In this document: positions 36,801 to 41,697 of the stretch, in pieces
How the letters are laid out: each line of letters begins with the position of its first letter
How positions within the stretch are numbered: the first letter of the stretch is position 1
From: Fragum whitleyi
Taxonomy: Eukaryota > Mollusca > Bivalvia > Cardiida > Cardiidae
Assembly: GCA_948146395.1 (NCBI GenBank)
Contig: OX411547.1
Location: 57,057,066 to 57,121,065 of the forward strand
Length of the DNA: 64,000 nucleotides
Reading direction: 5' to 3'
Notes under the pieces: generated by a model
Database searches by the model: none
Seen by the model: only the letters and a program-made list of their open reading frames with translations
Told to the model about the DNA's origin: nothing
Made by a program: the position numbers and the translations under genes

Positions 36801-39295
36801 CTTACATAATGTGAGAATGAAAAGAACATAGAATGAATATGATTTCGTAGGGTAACAGTAAACTTTCGCACAAATATAATGTTAATTTCTACCTACTACA
36901 TGTGTTTTTTTCTTATTTCTATTAACCCTCGCCAACCCCAAACTAACCAGTCCCGCAAGATAAAAAAAGGATTTTCCTCAATTTTTTCAAACCATATCAA
37001 CTCTTTCTTACATGGCTGAAATTGAATCATCCATTTCAGGAGTGCAGGACACAAAAGTAGCGAGTCCCACCCACAGTAGTTCTCCACGAACAATGAGTAA
37101 CAAAGACAGCAAAGAGTCTTGTATTGAACTAGGTATTATAGCGTAGTTTATTTGACCCGAATTTCACCTCTTTTTGACAAAATTTCGATAACTGATGCAA
37201 TTTATCCATTCACAAAACATATGTTACTTTCAAAACAGATTTTAAGTTGGAAGAACTGTGGTACAACCCCATTCCTCCATTCCTGTATCATTTATGGAAT
37301 AAAATATGTTTAAACTAAATCGTTTTCATAAAATACGTGTGCAATTTCCAGTATTTCTATGAATCATCAGATTTTTATGCTATGTATATGCCTGAAACGA
37401 TAAGACATCTCGAAATCAACATAACCAATATGATTCTTTAGATCAGGATCCAAGCACATCAATCAGAGAACATTATTTCAAAGGTATACATCACAGATAC
37501 AACTTCGAGCGTAGTATTGCAGATATACTATGGTAGTTTGTCTTTCACGTGAATCTCGACAGATTTTGTGTGCCGAATCATTAAAAAAAAGATGACGAGC
37601 ATTCTATATCAGCACTTTATTCAAAAGACTTTCTACAGTCGCAAAAATGTAAAAGATCTGCAATAAGTAACGGAAAAAGATTCAGTAGAAAATTTCAGAA
37701 TAATTTAACATAATTATAGTGATATCACAGCGGGTTTTATTCCCTTAGGTCCTTTTCATTGTCTAGAGGTCCGGGTAAAAAATACAGACTATGTTAGAAA
37801 AGCGTGGTCTAAGTCAGATAGAAAATCTCGTGCCGCGGTGTTTGGGAAATAGACACTCGCTGACGCTTGTGACTATTTTCCATATACCACAACACTCGTT
37901 TTCTATCCCATGTATATTCATAGATGATGATAAAGAGTTTGGAACTATAGGGTGAGTGTTTTGATCACTTTGAATGGAGCGTTTAGAGAGTCATTAAACA
38001 TGTTTTTAATCGGCCTGAATGAAAATTCACTTTTTTATGAAAAAATATATAAAGTGCAACAAAAATTTGATGTGCTAGTTAATAAAAAGGTAAACAAATA
38101 TTAAAAGTTAGATTTAATAAAAAGTTCGATAACGGATTTCAAATTTTTGACAGATTTTTTACCCTCTTTTCTAGGCGATTTAAAGGAAGATTTGGAACCA
38201 GACGTATCCGAGCCCCTTGTAGAGGGTATCAGCTATACAGCAGAAATGTTTGGTGACATCGAAGCCAGATCTACACCTGTGAAAGAAGTTAAAGACTGCA
38301 TTAGACCCAACTATTCAGTGACTTCATCCGCGCCTTCGGATCTGTCCTGTATGAAGGACAACGAATATGCTAAATCATTCGCGGTTGGATTTGACATTGC
38401 CATTAGTTCTCCTGAGTTTGAATGCTTGAGTCCTAAATTACTTGGTATGGTCAAGGAAAAGGAGAATAGCTTGAAAGATATTGAAAAAGTAAGTGAAAAG
38501 ACGTATTTGTTAATAGACGAGGTCCATAATTCAGATTGTGAGAAAAATATTTCTACTGATGCCATTAAAAACACAATTCCAGAGGTTGATCTCAATAATG
38601 AAGTTCTATCAAAGAACCCTGTGGCCGAGGTCAAGGTTACTGACGAAACTGTCACCATGAGGAAGCAATCGACCATTAAAGAAAAAGATAAACAGTCTGT
38701 CAAAACACCCAGAACGAAAAAGCGACCAGCAGTTCCTCCTAAAAATAAAGTTGGTTCAAAACCTGAACCTAAAAAAGAAAAGCCGAAAGACAAGTCACCT
38801 TATCAAAAATCACCTATCGGTAATATCAGACATAATACAAACAAGATTAATCCTCAAAATACACCAGTTATAATGAATAGTACAACAAACAAGGACAAAG
38901 TCGACCTTTCTAGTGCTAAGAATAAAAGAAAATCAGTTCCATTAGAAGGAACTGAAACGAGTTCTACCAAACAAAAGAATACCGTTCATGACGAAATAGA
39001 AATGGATATTCGAGTAGTTAACGATGTACATAACGCAATACAAGTGGCAGAAGCAACCGAGTTCAATATAACAGACAATACGAATGACGGGGACCAGGTG
39101 GTGTCGGGTGAGAACCAGATCACGTGTTTTGCGGAGATCCACAGGGAGAAGACTTTATCGCCCTCCCCTTCTAGAGAGGAAACACAGACCAGAAATTCAA
39201 TCCAATCATGTGACTCGACCAGTCCGAGGACACGTAAAATCAGCGTTATATCTATTGGTTCTGTGCTTCAACATGGCAGAGAGACTTTGGTTTAA
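3661..39295 (+). CDS. CNGB: Cyclic nucleotide-gated cation channel beta subunit, 21 exons, 5' partial
   Basis: Beta-type subunit of a tetrameric plasma-membrane cation channel opened by cGMP or cAMP, as in sensory transduction. Join: 3661-3847, 8202-8350, 8966-9148, 10118-10326, 11574-11624, 14306-14395, 16499-16563, 17728-17850, 18497-18638, 19410-19569, 20370-20551, 22101-22219, 23992-24141, 25169-25298, 25912-25938, 31862-31975, 32716-32727, 35561-35783, 37040-37132, 37442-37483, 38175-39295. All junctions are AG/GT and all phases agree, giving about 1,190 codons and one open frame. Order by visible residue: disordered N-terminus 1-63, calmodulin-site-like helix about 73-92, S1-S2 175-243, S3-S4 261-290, S5-pore-S6 313-400, C-linker 401-470, nucleotide-binding domain about 475-604, long tail to 1190. 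The pore reads TSIGNNPLP, lacking the glutamate of A subunits, which supports a beta type. The protein ends ETLV. The first exon starts in phase, so upstream exons are missing or outside the window. Vertebrate CNGB1 and CNGB3 and worm TAX-2 are the nearest families I know; I cannot choose between them. Confidence 0.93.
4359..4806 (+). mobile_element. Family C element (about 450 bp)
   Basis: Inverted ends cagttacaattagaaacatcgtgaaattgaca and tgtcaatttcacgaag...aactg. Inside are repeated ..tgatttgaatgaa.. motifs and a palindrome around taattacctcccttta. A non-coding MITE. Confidence 0.75.
4902..5740 (+). mobile_element. Internally deleted Tc1-type element
   Basis: Ends atactcttcaaaaaagttctttgac and its inverted partner gtcaaagaactttttttgaagaatat give ~25 bp terminal repeats beside TA. 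Inside, 5195-5380 reads [20 protein letters not shown], resembling the N-terminal helix-turn-helix of Tc1-type transposases. The catalytic core is missing, so the copy is non-autonomous. Confidence 0.65.
6881..7314 (+). mobile_element. Family C element
   Basis: Same ends as the copy at 4359, with a strong internal inverted repeat (gggaggtaaatcaatatagc ... gctatattaattacctccc). Confidence 0.75.
7428..7690 (+). repeat. Partial family C element
   Basis: Starts aacttgacaaggtgaatgattt and keeps the middle palindrome in degraded form, but the right end is lost. Confidence 0.5.
8202..8350 (+). CDS. CNGB: CNG beta exon 2, N-terminal helix
   Basis: Acceptor tctgacag, donor GTAATT. It contains [19 protein letters not shown], which matches in pattern the vertebrate CNGB N-terminal helix (L..LV..F..RTEKVKE) known to bind calmodulin. 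That match supports assignment to the beta branch. Whether this copy binds calmodulin is inference. Ser/Pro-rich residues follow. Confidence 0.9.
8966..9148 (+). CDS. CNGB: CNG beta exon 3, pre-S1
   Basis: Acceptor ctcttcttag, donor GTAAGT. An acidic stretch (NREEEEQEY) is followed by [19 protein letters not shown], the conserved basic segment just before S1 in CNG channels. A family B palindrome starts 28 bp after the donor. Confidence 0.92.
9177..9333. mobile_element. Family B palindrome (copy 1 of intron 3)
   Basis: A near-perfect inverted repeat centred on ttctaatgaaatcattaggaa with ends tagtggatccgtgatagttcc and ggaact..acgggccc. It starts 28 bp after the exon 3 donor. Confidence 0.85.
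9397..9556. mobile_element. Family B palindrome (copy 2 of intron 3)
   Basis: aaggtagtggacccgtaatag...accgaggtttcctaatgatt and its mirror. Confidence 0.85.
9931..10094. mobile_element. Family B palindrome (copy 3 of intron 3)
   Basis: A complete copy, taaggtagtggaaccgtaat to acgggtccactacctta, ending 23 bp before exon 4. Confidence 0.88.
10118..10326 (+). CDS. CNGB: CNG beta exon 4, S1 and S2
   Basis: Acceptor atttattgtag, donor GTACGT, ends in phase 0. It encodes S1 ([19 protein letters not shown]), the conserved loop RAVFPYQT and S2 ([15 protein letters not shown]). The acceptor lies only 23 bp after the end of a family B palindrome. Confidence 0.95.
10434..10785. repeat. Short inverted-repeat element in intron 4
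   Basis: ttacagtaaagcgtgtattaagcgacca near the left end is mirrored by tggtcgcttaatagacgtcg...agatttactgt on the right. No coding content. Confidence 0.5.
10826..11250 (-). mobile_element. Family C element, reversed
   Basis: acagttaaaaacttcgtgaaattgaca to ttcctaactgta, with taaaagggaggtaatagatatcgc in the middle. Confidence 0.75.
11574..11624 (+). CDS. CNGB: CNG beta exon 5 (51 nt), S2-S3 linker
   Basis: A small in-phase exon with acceptor cgtatatttttag and donor GTATGG. It encodes [17 protein letters not shown], the conserved linker before S3 (compare K.TR.NY.K...FK in the family). It joins exons 4 and 6 without a gap in the family alignment. Confidence 0.88.
11657..11914. mobile_element. 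Family D element
   Basis: Inverted ends gacccgtcacgcgaaaaa and ctcgcgtgacggatc surround a second inverted pair, tagtcaga/tctgact-like, around gactgcgcggattgcgcaga. It begins 33 bp after exon 5. The long open frame on the minus strand here is not a gene. Confidence 0.75.
11997..12346 (+). mobile_element. Family F element
   Basis: Full-length copy with the same start and end as 2440-2811 and two TGACGTCA sites (12119-12126, 12141-12148). Confidence 0.8.
12347..14305 (+). other. Rest of channel intron 5
   Basis: AT-rich, without a recognised gene or element. Several copies of tgaccttga occur between about 12980 and 13310, and 13440-13980 has several short near-repeats (gtgacc, aaaaatctgattcggtgacc). 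Confidence 0.5.
14306..14395 (+). CDS. CNGB: CNG beta exon 6, S3 to S4
   Basis: In-phase exon of 90 nt, acceptor atttcag, donor GTAAGT. It encodes [14 protein letters not shown] and then [11 protein letters not shown], matching the family's LLPLDLLYL...NPLLRLPRLLK segment at S3 and the start of S4. No other feature in this intron region competes for it. Confidence 0.93.
15971..16212. mobile_element. Family A palindromic element, complete
   Basis: tgagcctgtgcgttagatttc to gaaatgtcacacacaggctc, with the central inverted pair actctggtcagcctgtgcac / gcacagtctgaccagagt. Confidence 0.85.
16287..16451. mobile_element. Family B palindrome
   Basis: Complete copy from ttaaggtagtggaaccgtaa to ttacgggtccactaccttaa. 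It ends 48 bp before exon 7. Confidence 0.88.
16499..16563 (+). CDS. CNGB: CNG beta exon 7, S4 to S4-S5 linker
   Basis: Acceptor ttattacag, donor GTAAAA. It encodes [20 protein letters not shown], then LR, continuing directly from exon 6. A family B palindrome ends 48 bp upstream. It ends with two bases of a split Arg codon. Confidence 0.93.
16645..17083 (+). mobile_element. Family C element
   Basis: acatgtaagaacatcgcgaaattgaca to gtcaatttcactatgtctttaactgta, with the internal ttaagggaggta palindrome. Confidence 0.75.
17084..17727 (+). other. Rest of channel intron 7
   Basis: AT-rich. A short palindrome, tgaatccgcttcgcgtattca, sits near 17594. Nothing else is recognised. Confidence 0.5.
17728..17850 (+). 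CDS. CNGB: CNG beta exon 8, S5 and outer turret
   Basis: Acceptor cccaaacag, donor GTAAGT. It encodes [20 protein letters not shown] (S5), then [20 protein letters not shown], which matches the family's ASAYEG...WVYDGEGN turret. A short hairpin starts 26 bp after the donor. Confidence 0.95.
17877..17937. repeat. Hairpin just after exon 8
   Basis: gggtctccctatttgcta and tagcaaatagggagagccc pair around a loop of about 20 bp. It lies 26 bp after the exon 8 donor. Confidence 0.8.
18497..18638 (+). CDS. CNGB: CNG beta exon 9, pore helix, filter and S6
   Basis: Acceptor gtttgcag, donor GTATGT. It encodes [19 protein letters not shown], then LPTN, then S6 ending [10 protein letters not shown]. The filter is TSIGNNP. 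The position that is Glu in CNGA subunits (TIGETP) and Gly in vertebrate CNGB (IGGLP) is Asn here, so the subunit adds no acidic side chain to the pore ring. Confidence 0.96.
18639..19409 (+). other. Channel intron 9, with a family E repeat
   Basis: A family E repeat occupies about 19012-19265 (cataggccacaggaggtgg-like start, then ccgtcggtctctctgtctg). The rest is plain AT-rich sequence. Confidence 0.5.
19410..19569 (+). CDS. CNGB: CNG beta exon 10, C-linker
   Basis: Acceptor cattttctag, donor GTAATT. It opens with IRDIVDAAN, follows directly from S6, and contains [19 protein letters not shown], the conserved C-linker helices that couple ligand binding to the gate. Confidence 0.95.
20112..20350. 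mobile_element. Family A element abutting exon 11
   Basis: tgagcttgtgcgtgacatttcc to gtcacgcacaggctc, with the inverted central pair. Its right end is about 20 bp before exon 11, so it forms most of the intron end. Confidence 0.88.
20370..20551 (+). CDS. CNGB: CNG beta exon 11, C-linker and start of cNBD
   Basis: Acceptor tgattttcag, donor GTAAGA. It encodes [20 protein letters not shown], then KVKLFQDCD and the start of the cyclic-nucleotide roll ([12 protein letters not shown]). A family A palindromic element ends about 20 bp upstream of the exon, so it supplies or abuts the branch-point region. Confidence 0.95.
20666..21040 (-). mobile_element. Family F element, reversed
   Basis: gaataccgatttattaaacgaatcat ... 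caacggggttatttcactttcgcgacg, the reverse of the copy at 2440. Confidence 0.8.
21301..21554. mobile_element. Family A palindromic element
   Basis: tgagcctgcgcgtgagatttc to gatgtcacaggctc. It includes a short direct repeat, ttatacatacaatgtg, at about 21450-21486. Confidence 0.82.
21645..21724. repeat. Two-copy tandem repeat, 41-bp period
   Basis: aataaaaatgtacttatatt plus gacgtaaggagaac occurs twice in direct order. Confidence 0.9.
21934..22020 (+). pseudogene. Decayed duplicate of CNG beta exon 12
   Basis: After an intact acceptor-like tttttgtaatag, about 87 bp align without gaps to exon 12. The translation [20 protein letters not shown] compares with [20 protein letters not shown] in the real exon. 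Similarity stops at 22020, where a family F element end begins; the donor and the FGEI segment are missing and an in-frame stop follows. I read it as a truncated tandem exon copy that can no longer code. Confidence 0.85.
22021..22092 (+). repeat. Family F terminal fragment between exon 12 copies
   Basis: ctcgtttttatttgcttatagatgatttatttaatag...tcattatcctct equals the right end of family F. It lies between the decayed exon and the true exon 12 and reaches to about 8 bp before the exon. Confidence 0.75.
22101..22219 (+). CDS. CNGB: CNG beta exon 12, cNBD beta roll
   Basis: Acceptor ctatcaatag, donor GTAAGG. It encodes [20 protein letters not shown] and ends at VFGEI, the start of the phosphate-binding cassette. 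The intron end matches the terminal sequence of a family F element up to about 8 bp before the exon. A decayed copy of the same exon lies at 21934-22020. Confidence 0.95.
22220..23991 (+). other. Channel intron 12
   Basis: Contains a small tandem duplication near 22370-22460 (gcagccaattgccaa twice), a family D-like scrap near 22490-22550 and a SINE before exon 13. 22560-23680 shows nothing recognisable. Confidence 0.5.
23690..23880 (-). mobile_element. tRNA-derived SINE, minus orientation
   Basis: The same body as 50875 read backwards: cgcggcggctggagcaact, then cctagcctctagctgctatctcacat, then a degraded head (gctatgacggcgacc). Confidence 0.8.
23992..24141 (+). CDS. CNGB: CNG beta exon 13, phosphate-binding cassette
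   Basis: Acceptor tttcttctag, donor GTAAGA. It continues FGEI with [16 protein letters not shown]. The Arg-Thr pair that contacts the cyclic phosphate and purine in this family is present. [13 protein letters not shown] follows, then the C-helix ([11 protein letters not shown]). A SINE lies just upstream (23690-23880). Confidence 0.96.
24593..24655 (-). repeat. SINE tail fragment
   Basis: gattttaacagtttttcagtcatgtcccgaaagctggagcacatag matches the tail half of the SINE family. Confidence 0.5.
25169..25298 (+). CDS. CNGB: CNG beta exon 14, post-cNBD
   Basis: Acceptor tattttcag, donor GTAAGG. It encodes [14 protein letters not shown] and [17 protein letters not shown]. The PP..TPKL motif has a counterpart just after the binding domain in vertebrate CNGB proteins. 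It ends in phase 0. Confidence 0.9.
25912..25938 (+). CDS. CNGB: CNG beta exon 15, 27-nt microexon
   Basis: Between a pyrimidine-rich tract ending ttttttgctcaccag and a perfect donor GTAAGT lie 27 nt in phase 0, encoding QMIERPRIQ. Skipping it would leave the frame intact. Support is splice signals and phase only, so it may be a cassette exon or a chance match. Confidence 0.55.
26418..26655. mobile_element. Family A palindromic element
   Basis: gagcctgtgcgtgagatttctt to gtcacgcacatgctc, with the central gactctgactagtctgtaca / gcacagtctgtcgagagtc pair. Confidence 0.82.
27312..27550. mobile_element. Family A palindromic element
   Basis: aagcctgtgcgtatgatttcc to aatgccacgcacaggctca. It lies 25 bp before the Tigger-like element. 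Confidence 0.82.
27576..28596. mobile_element. Non-autonomous pogo/Tigger-like element
   Basis: cagttaaacttcggtagatcgaaca on the left and tgttcgagagaccgaagtttgattg on the right are inverted and flanked by TA. CAGT..AAC-type ends with TA duplication fit the pogo/Tigger group of Tc1/mariner. The right side has extra gttcgag repeats. No transposase frame is seen. Confidence 0.65.
29341..29446. repeat. Strong hairpin repeat
   Basis: atgacaaaac...gtttgcaaattgtaccccgctttgca pairs with tgcaaagcggggtataatttgcaaac...gttttgtcat. A related shorter copy is near 14545. Confidence 0.75.
30521..30770. repeat. Imperfect tandem duplication, 131-bp period
   Basis: tcccaatttttcttatatgc followed by ..tcatgatatgaaatggtta.. 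occurs at 30531 and again at 30662 with a few differences. Confidence 0.8.
31262..31317. repeat. Small inverted repeat
   Basis: gatcaaaggtcaattttgtctata and tatagacaaaactgacctttgatta pair almost perfectly around a loop of a few bases. Confidence 0.85.
31862..31975 (+). CDS. CNGB: CNG beta exon 16, acidic tail
   Basis: Acceptor actgcttacag, donor GTATGA, phase 0 at both ends. It encodes 38 residues ([19 protein letters not shown], then an Asp/Glu-rich stretch). There is no domain. The coding-like composition and the exact phase fit support it. Confidence 0.8.
32136..32375. mobile_element. Family A palindromic element
   Basis: ttgatcctgtgcgtgacattta to aaatctcacgcacaggatcaa, with the central ctctggtcagactgtgcgga / gcacaggctggtcatagtc pair. 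Confidence 0.82.
32716..32727 (+). CDS. CNGB: CNG beta exon 17, candidate 12-nt microexon
   Basis: Twelve nucleotides (HRKQ) between a strong acceptor (gttttttcag) and donor GTAACT, phase 0 at both ends. The only support is splice signals and phase, so this is tentative; leaving it out also gives a consistent frame. Confidence 0.4.
34247..34606. repeat. Degraded family D element
   Basis: accgtcaggcgaaaaac on the left, gtcccatttcgcgtgaa on the right, and cagactgactagggtcgaaac inside. The minus-strand open frames across it (34388-34766) are repeat-derived. Confidence 0.6.
34734..34822 (+). repeat. Family F left-end fragment
   Basis: gacttacatcgcggaagtgaaataac...tgaaataactatgcag matches the first ~90 bp of the family. 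Confidence 0.7.
35365..35535 (+). repeat. Family F right-end fragment before exon 18
   Basis: ggttatattataaatagaat...cctcgtttttatctgtttatgg...ccactcattcaatat. It ends about 25 bp before exon 18. With 34734-34822 it may be one element holding ~540 bp of other sequence. Confidence 0.75.
35561..35783 (+). CDS. CNGB: CNG beta exon 18, acidic tail
   Basis: Acceptor ttacattttcag, donor GTTCGT (weak). It encodes [20 protein letters not shown] and then a Gly/Glu/Pro/Asp-rich stretch. It ends in phase 1. The end of a family F element lies about 25 bp upstream, and a family G element starts about 30 bp downstream. Confidence 0.85.
35812..36335 (-). mobile_element. Family G element with internal hairpin
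   Basis: gttcggaacatcgttcgg then a 41-bp tandem duplication (ttttccgtatactggaaagt), then ggtaattctttccgatcgtc, a hairpin at 36118-36160 (gatgacaaaacgcag / ctgcgtattgttatc) and tgacgtcatataaacccgcg. It is reversed relative to the copy at 58118 and starts about 30 bp after exon 18. Confidence 0.75.
36336..37039 (+). other. Rest of channel intron 18
   Basis: AT-rich. A 36-bp imperfect tandem repeat (ttatttcatcggtttgaaga) lies at about 36611-36682. No other feature. Confidence 0.5.
37040..37132 (+). CDS. CNGB: CNG beta exon 19, Ser-rich tail
   Basis: Acceptor catccatttcag, donor GTATTA, phase 1 at both ends. It encodes a Ser/Thr/Lys-rich stretch ([20 protein letters not shown]). No domain is recognised. 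It is symmetric in phase, so it can be skipped without a frameshift. Confidence 0.78.
37442..37483 (+). CDS. CNGB: CNG beta exon 20 (42 nt)
   Basis: Acceptor gattctttag, donor GTATAC, phase 1 at both ends. It encodes [13 protein letters not shown] between split Asp and Gly codons. It joins in frame to exon 21. Being small and symmetric, it could be a cassette exon. Confidence 0.65.
37950..38030 (+). repeat. Family C fragment
   Basis: gtgttttgatcactttgaatggagcgtttagagagtc...gaatgaaaattcac matches the right part of family C. Confidence 0.55.
38175..39295 (+). CDS. CNGB: CNG beta exon 21, long terminal exon ending ETLV
   Basis: The best acceptor is the pyrimidine-rich ttttttaccctcttttctag before 38175; a second in-frame acceptor (tttgacag) lies at about 38152. 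The exon encodes 372 residues to the stop at 39293-39295. There is no domain: acidic first half, then a Lys/Pro-rich middle ([18 protein letters not shown]), then a Ser-rich end that finishes RETLV. T at -2 and V at 0 make a class I PDZ ligand. AATAAA occurs at 39307-39312 and 39326-39331. The last ~190 coding bases are repeated twice downstream. Confidence 0.92.
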
Positions 39296-39306
39296 TATGT
39301 TGACTG

Positions 39307-39331
39307 AATAAAATGACGAGGCTAGAATAAA
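39307..39331 (+). promoter_or_regulatory. Candidate polyadenylation signals of the CNG beta gene
   Basis: Two AATAAA hexamers, at 39307-39312 and 39326-39331, lie 12 and 31 bp after the channel stop codon. Both are partly kept in the tandem copy downstream. Confidence 0.6.
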
Positions 39332-39497
39332 GAGTAGCATATGGCATAAGGTTTTCTTGTTATTTCACTTATCTTAAGGACTCCAGAATGGGATGTTATT
39401 AAGGCCGTTCGACCTTTTAACTCTCATATTTTTCTTTAAGTCTGGATTTTTTTTCACAAAACTAAAAGTGTTATTGCGGACTGAGTACATCTCTTTT

Positions 39498-39655
39498 AAT
39501 GGCCCCTTAATAGTTCAGCAGTTTCGATATCCAGTAACTTTAGCTTGTTAACCGAGGTTTCCTAATGATTTCATTAGGGAACCTTGGTTAATATTGTGAA
39601 AGATCACGAGTTCGGAAATATTGCGGATCGATAACGGCCCCACTTACATTAAATA
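39498..39655. mobile_element. Family B palindrome inside tandem unit 1
   Basis: gttaaccgaggtttcctaatg / cattagggaaccttggttaa core with degenerate ends. The same copy recurs in unit 2, so it was present before the duplication. Confidence 0.8.
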
Positions 39656-39748
39656 AGCACATTCAGACGAAGATGAAAAATCGGCGAAACGCATATAAGT
39701 TCTATTCACGCTATTTGATCCCTATGCAAGTACCATTATATAATTGAC

Positions 39749-40394
39749 GGGTGAGAACCAGATCACGTGTTTTGCGGAGATCCACAGGGAGAAGACTTTA
39801 TCGCCCTCCCCTTCTAGAGAGGAAACACAAACCAGAAATTCTATCCAATCATGTGACTCGACCAGTCCAAGGACACGTAAAATCAGTGTTATATCTATTG
39901 GATATGTGCTTCAAAATGACAGAGAGACTTTGGTTTAATATGTGGACTTAATAAATTGACGAGGCTACAATAAAGAGTAGCATATGGCATAAGGTTTCCT
40001 TGATTTTTCACTGATCTTAAGGAATCCAGAATGGGATGTTATTAAGGGTATTCGACCTCTTTTCTCATATATCTTTCTTTAAGTCTTGATTTTTGTCACA
40101 AAACTAAAAGTGTTACTGCGGGCCGAGTACATCTCGTTTAATGGCCCCTTAATAGTTCAGTCGAGTTTCGGAAGTCATTAACTTTAACAGTGTTAACCGA
40201 GGTTTCCTAATGATTTCATTAGGAAACCTTGGTTGATATTGTGAAAGATCACGAGTTCGGAAATGTTGCGGAAAGATAACGGACCCACTTACATTAAATA
40301 AGCACATTCAGACGAAGAAAAAAAAACGGCGGAACTCATTTGGTTCATTTCACGCTATTTGATCCCTATGCAAGTACCATTATATATAATTGAC
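39749..40394 (+). pseudogene. Tandem unit 2: second copy of the CNG beta C-terminal coding end
   Basis: A nearly identical copy of unit 1. The frame from about 39748 runs open through [20 protein letters not shown] to RETLV and a stop at 39936-39938. No splice acceptor or start is evident in front of it, and an in-frame TAA lies just upstream. It is therefore probably 3' non-coding sequence, although its reading frame and PDZ motif are intact. It carries its own family B palindrome. Confidence 0.8.
40138..40299. mobile_element. Family B palindrome inside tandem unit 2
   Basis: The duplicate of the 39498 copy, core gttaaccgaggtttcctaatg / cattaggaaaccttggttg. Confidence 0.8.
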
Positions 40395-40760
40395 GAGTGA
40401 GAACCAGATCACGGGTTTTGCGGAGATCCACAGGGAGAAGACTTTATCGCCCTCCCCTTCTAGAGAGGAAACACAAACCAGAAATTCTATCCAATAATGT
40501 GAATCGACCAGTCCCAGGACACGTAAAATCAGCGTTATTTCTATTGGTTCTGTGCTTCAACATGGCAGAGAGACATTGGTCTAACATGTCTGCTAAACAA
40601 AATGACGAGATAAGCATCCCGATGGCTTAGCGCGAAACTGTTGTAACTGCCTATATGTTTATATGCAGTTATAACTCTTTCGCGCTGGGCAATCAAATTC
40701 TGCCATAAGGTATCCTTTGGTTTTAACTGAATCTTTAGGAATCCAGAAGAGTATGTTATT
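40395..40760 (+). pseudogene. Tandem unit 3: third copy of the CNG beta C-terminal end, with nonsense change
   Basis: A third copy of the same unit. A C-to-A change turns the TCA of ..SIQSC.. into TAA, ending the frame early. Further on, a hairpin-bearing insertion of about 75 bp (40619-40694) interrupts the similarity, which then continues to about 40760. Confidence 0.8.
40619..40694. repeat. Hairpin insertion in tandem unit 3
   Basis: gcttagcgcgaaactgttgtaactgc and gcagttataactctttcgcgctgggc are inverted around a short loop. It is absent from units 1 and 2. Confidence 0.7.
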
Positions 40761-40868
40761 AAGGAGGGCGATCTATTTTTCACGCGATTTTAGAAAGAGA
40801 AAAATGAAGGTTGGTGTGTTCATTTTTTGTTAGAATTGTTTGGAGATATTTCTCAAACATTTTGTGTT

Positions 40869-41044
40869 TTAAAGTAGTAGACCCGTAATAGTTCAATAAC
40901 ATTTCAGATCTCAAGATCTTCAACAATGTTAACCGAGGTTTCCTAATGAAAATTATTAGGAAACCTTAATTAAAATTGTAAAAGTTCATTACGCCCCCCC
41001 CCCCCCCGAAACGTTGTGGAACTGTTTCGCGTCCACTACCTTAA
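40869..41044. mobile_element. Family B palindrome with a C14 run
   Basis: ttaaagtagtagacccgtaa to cgcgtccactaccttaa. A run of 14 C's (40994-41007) sits in the right arm. Confidence 0.82.
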
Positions 41045-41189
41045 ATTTTTATCTAATTATTAAAGACCAATTGACTCAATTCTTTCAATTTTAACAACAA
41101 ACATGATTCCCTGGTAATACCTTTCTGAACAATTTAACCAAGTTTCGTCCGCAGTTGAATGTTGGCCATCTTCGCAAGCCAAGGGTTCT

Positions 41190-41622
41190 ACAGTTAAGAA
41201 CATCGCGAAATTGACACGATAAATAATTATGGAATGATTTTGGAATGGAATTGAATGAGTTTGTGAAGCGAGTTTTGATTTGGAGGTAATCCAATATCGC
41301 AAATTTTGTTCAGGGTGAACAAAATTAGCGATATTAATTACCTCCCTTTAAAAAAAGAATTGCATATATATTCTATAAATAGCATCCTATTTCTTCAAGA
41401 TCTAATCAGTCGCGCACAATTTCAATTAATTCAGTGAAATCCCGATTATTTTCCCAGCTTTTGCATTTGAAATAAAGTTGTTGTTATAAGTTTTTCAGTG
41501 AGTTGGGAGCGTTTTTGAATGGTTTGAGTGAGTGTTTGGAATGAATGAATGGAGCACTGAGAGATCGATTTAGAACGTTTTGATTGAGATGGATGTCAAT
41601 TTCACGATATAACTTACTCTAG
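41190..41622 (+). mobile_element. Family C element just after the glycosyltransferase stop
   Basis: cagttaagaacatcgcgaaattgaca to tgtcaatttcacgatataacttac, with the internal taattacctcccttta palindrome. It lies about 75 bp downstream of the glycosyltransferase stop on the minus strand. Confidence 0.75.
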
Positions 41623-41697
41623 CTCCACTATGTTTCTTACAAACGTAAGTTGAATGATGGCGGACATGTGAAAACATTCAAAGTTCTTAGCACTTGC

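Larger units (their letters stand above)
39106..39748 (+). repeat. Tandem unit 1 covering the end of the CNG beta terminal exon
   Basis: First of three head-to-tail units with a period of about 645 bp. It holds the true C-terminal codons from GENQITCF to ETLV, the stop, the polyadenylation signals and one family B palindrome (39498-39655). Confidence 0.85.

Noticed and set aside
37922..37947. Possible channel exon between exons 20 and 21 (DDDKEFGTI)
   Set aside because: Acceptor and donor-like GTGAGT are present, but the resulting phase does not fit exon 21, whereas exon 20 joins exon 21 in frame directly.
38311..38793. 160-codon minus-strand frame
   Set aside because: It lies wholly inside terminal exon 21 of the channel on the other strand and has no domain or splice context.
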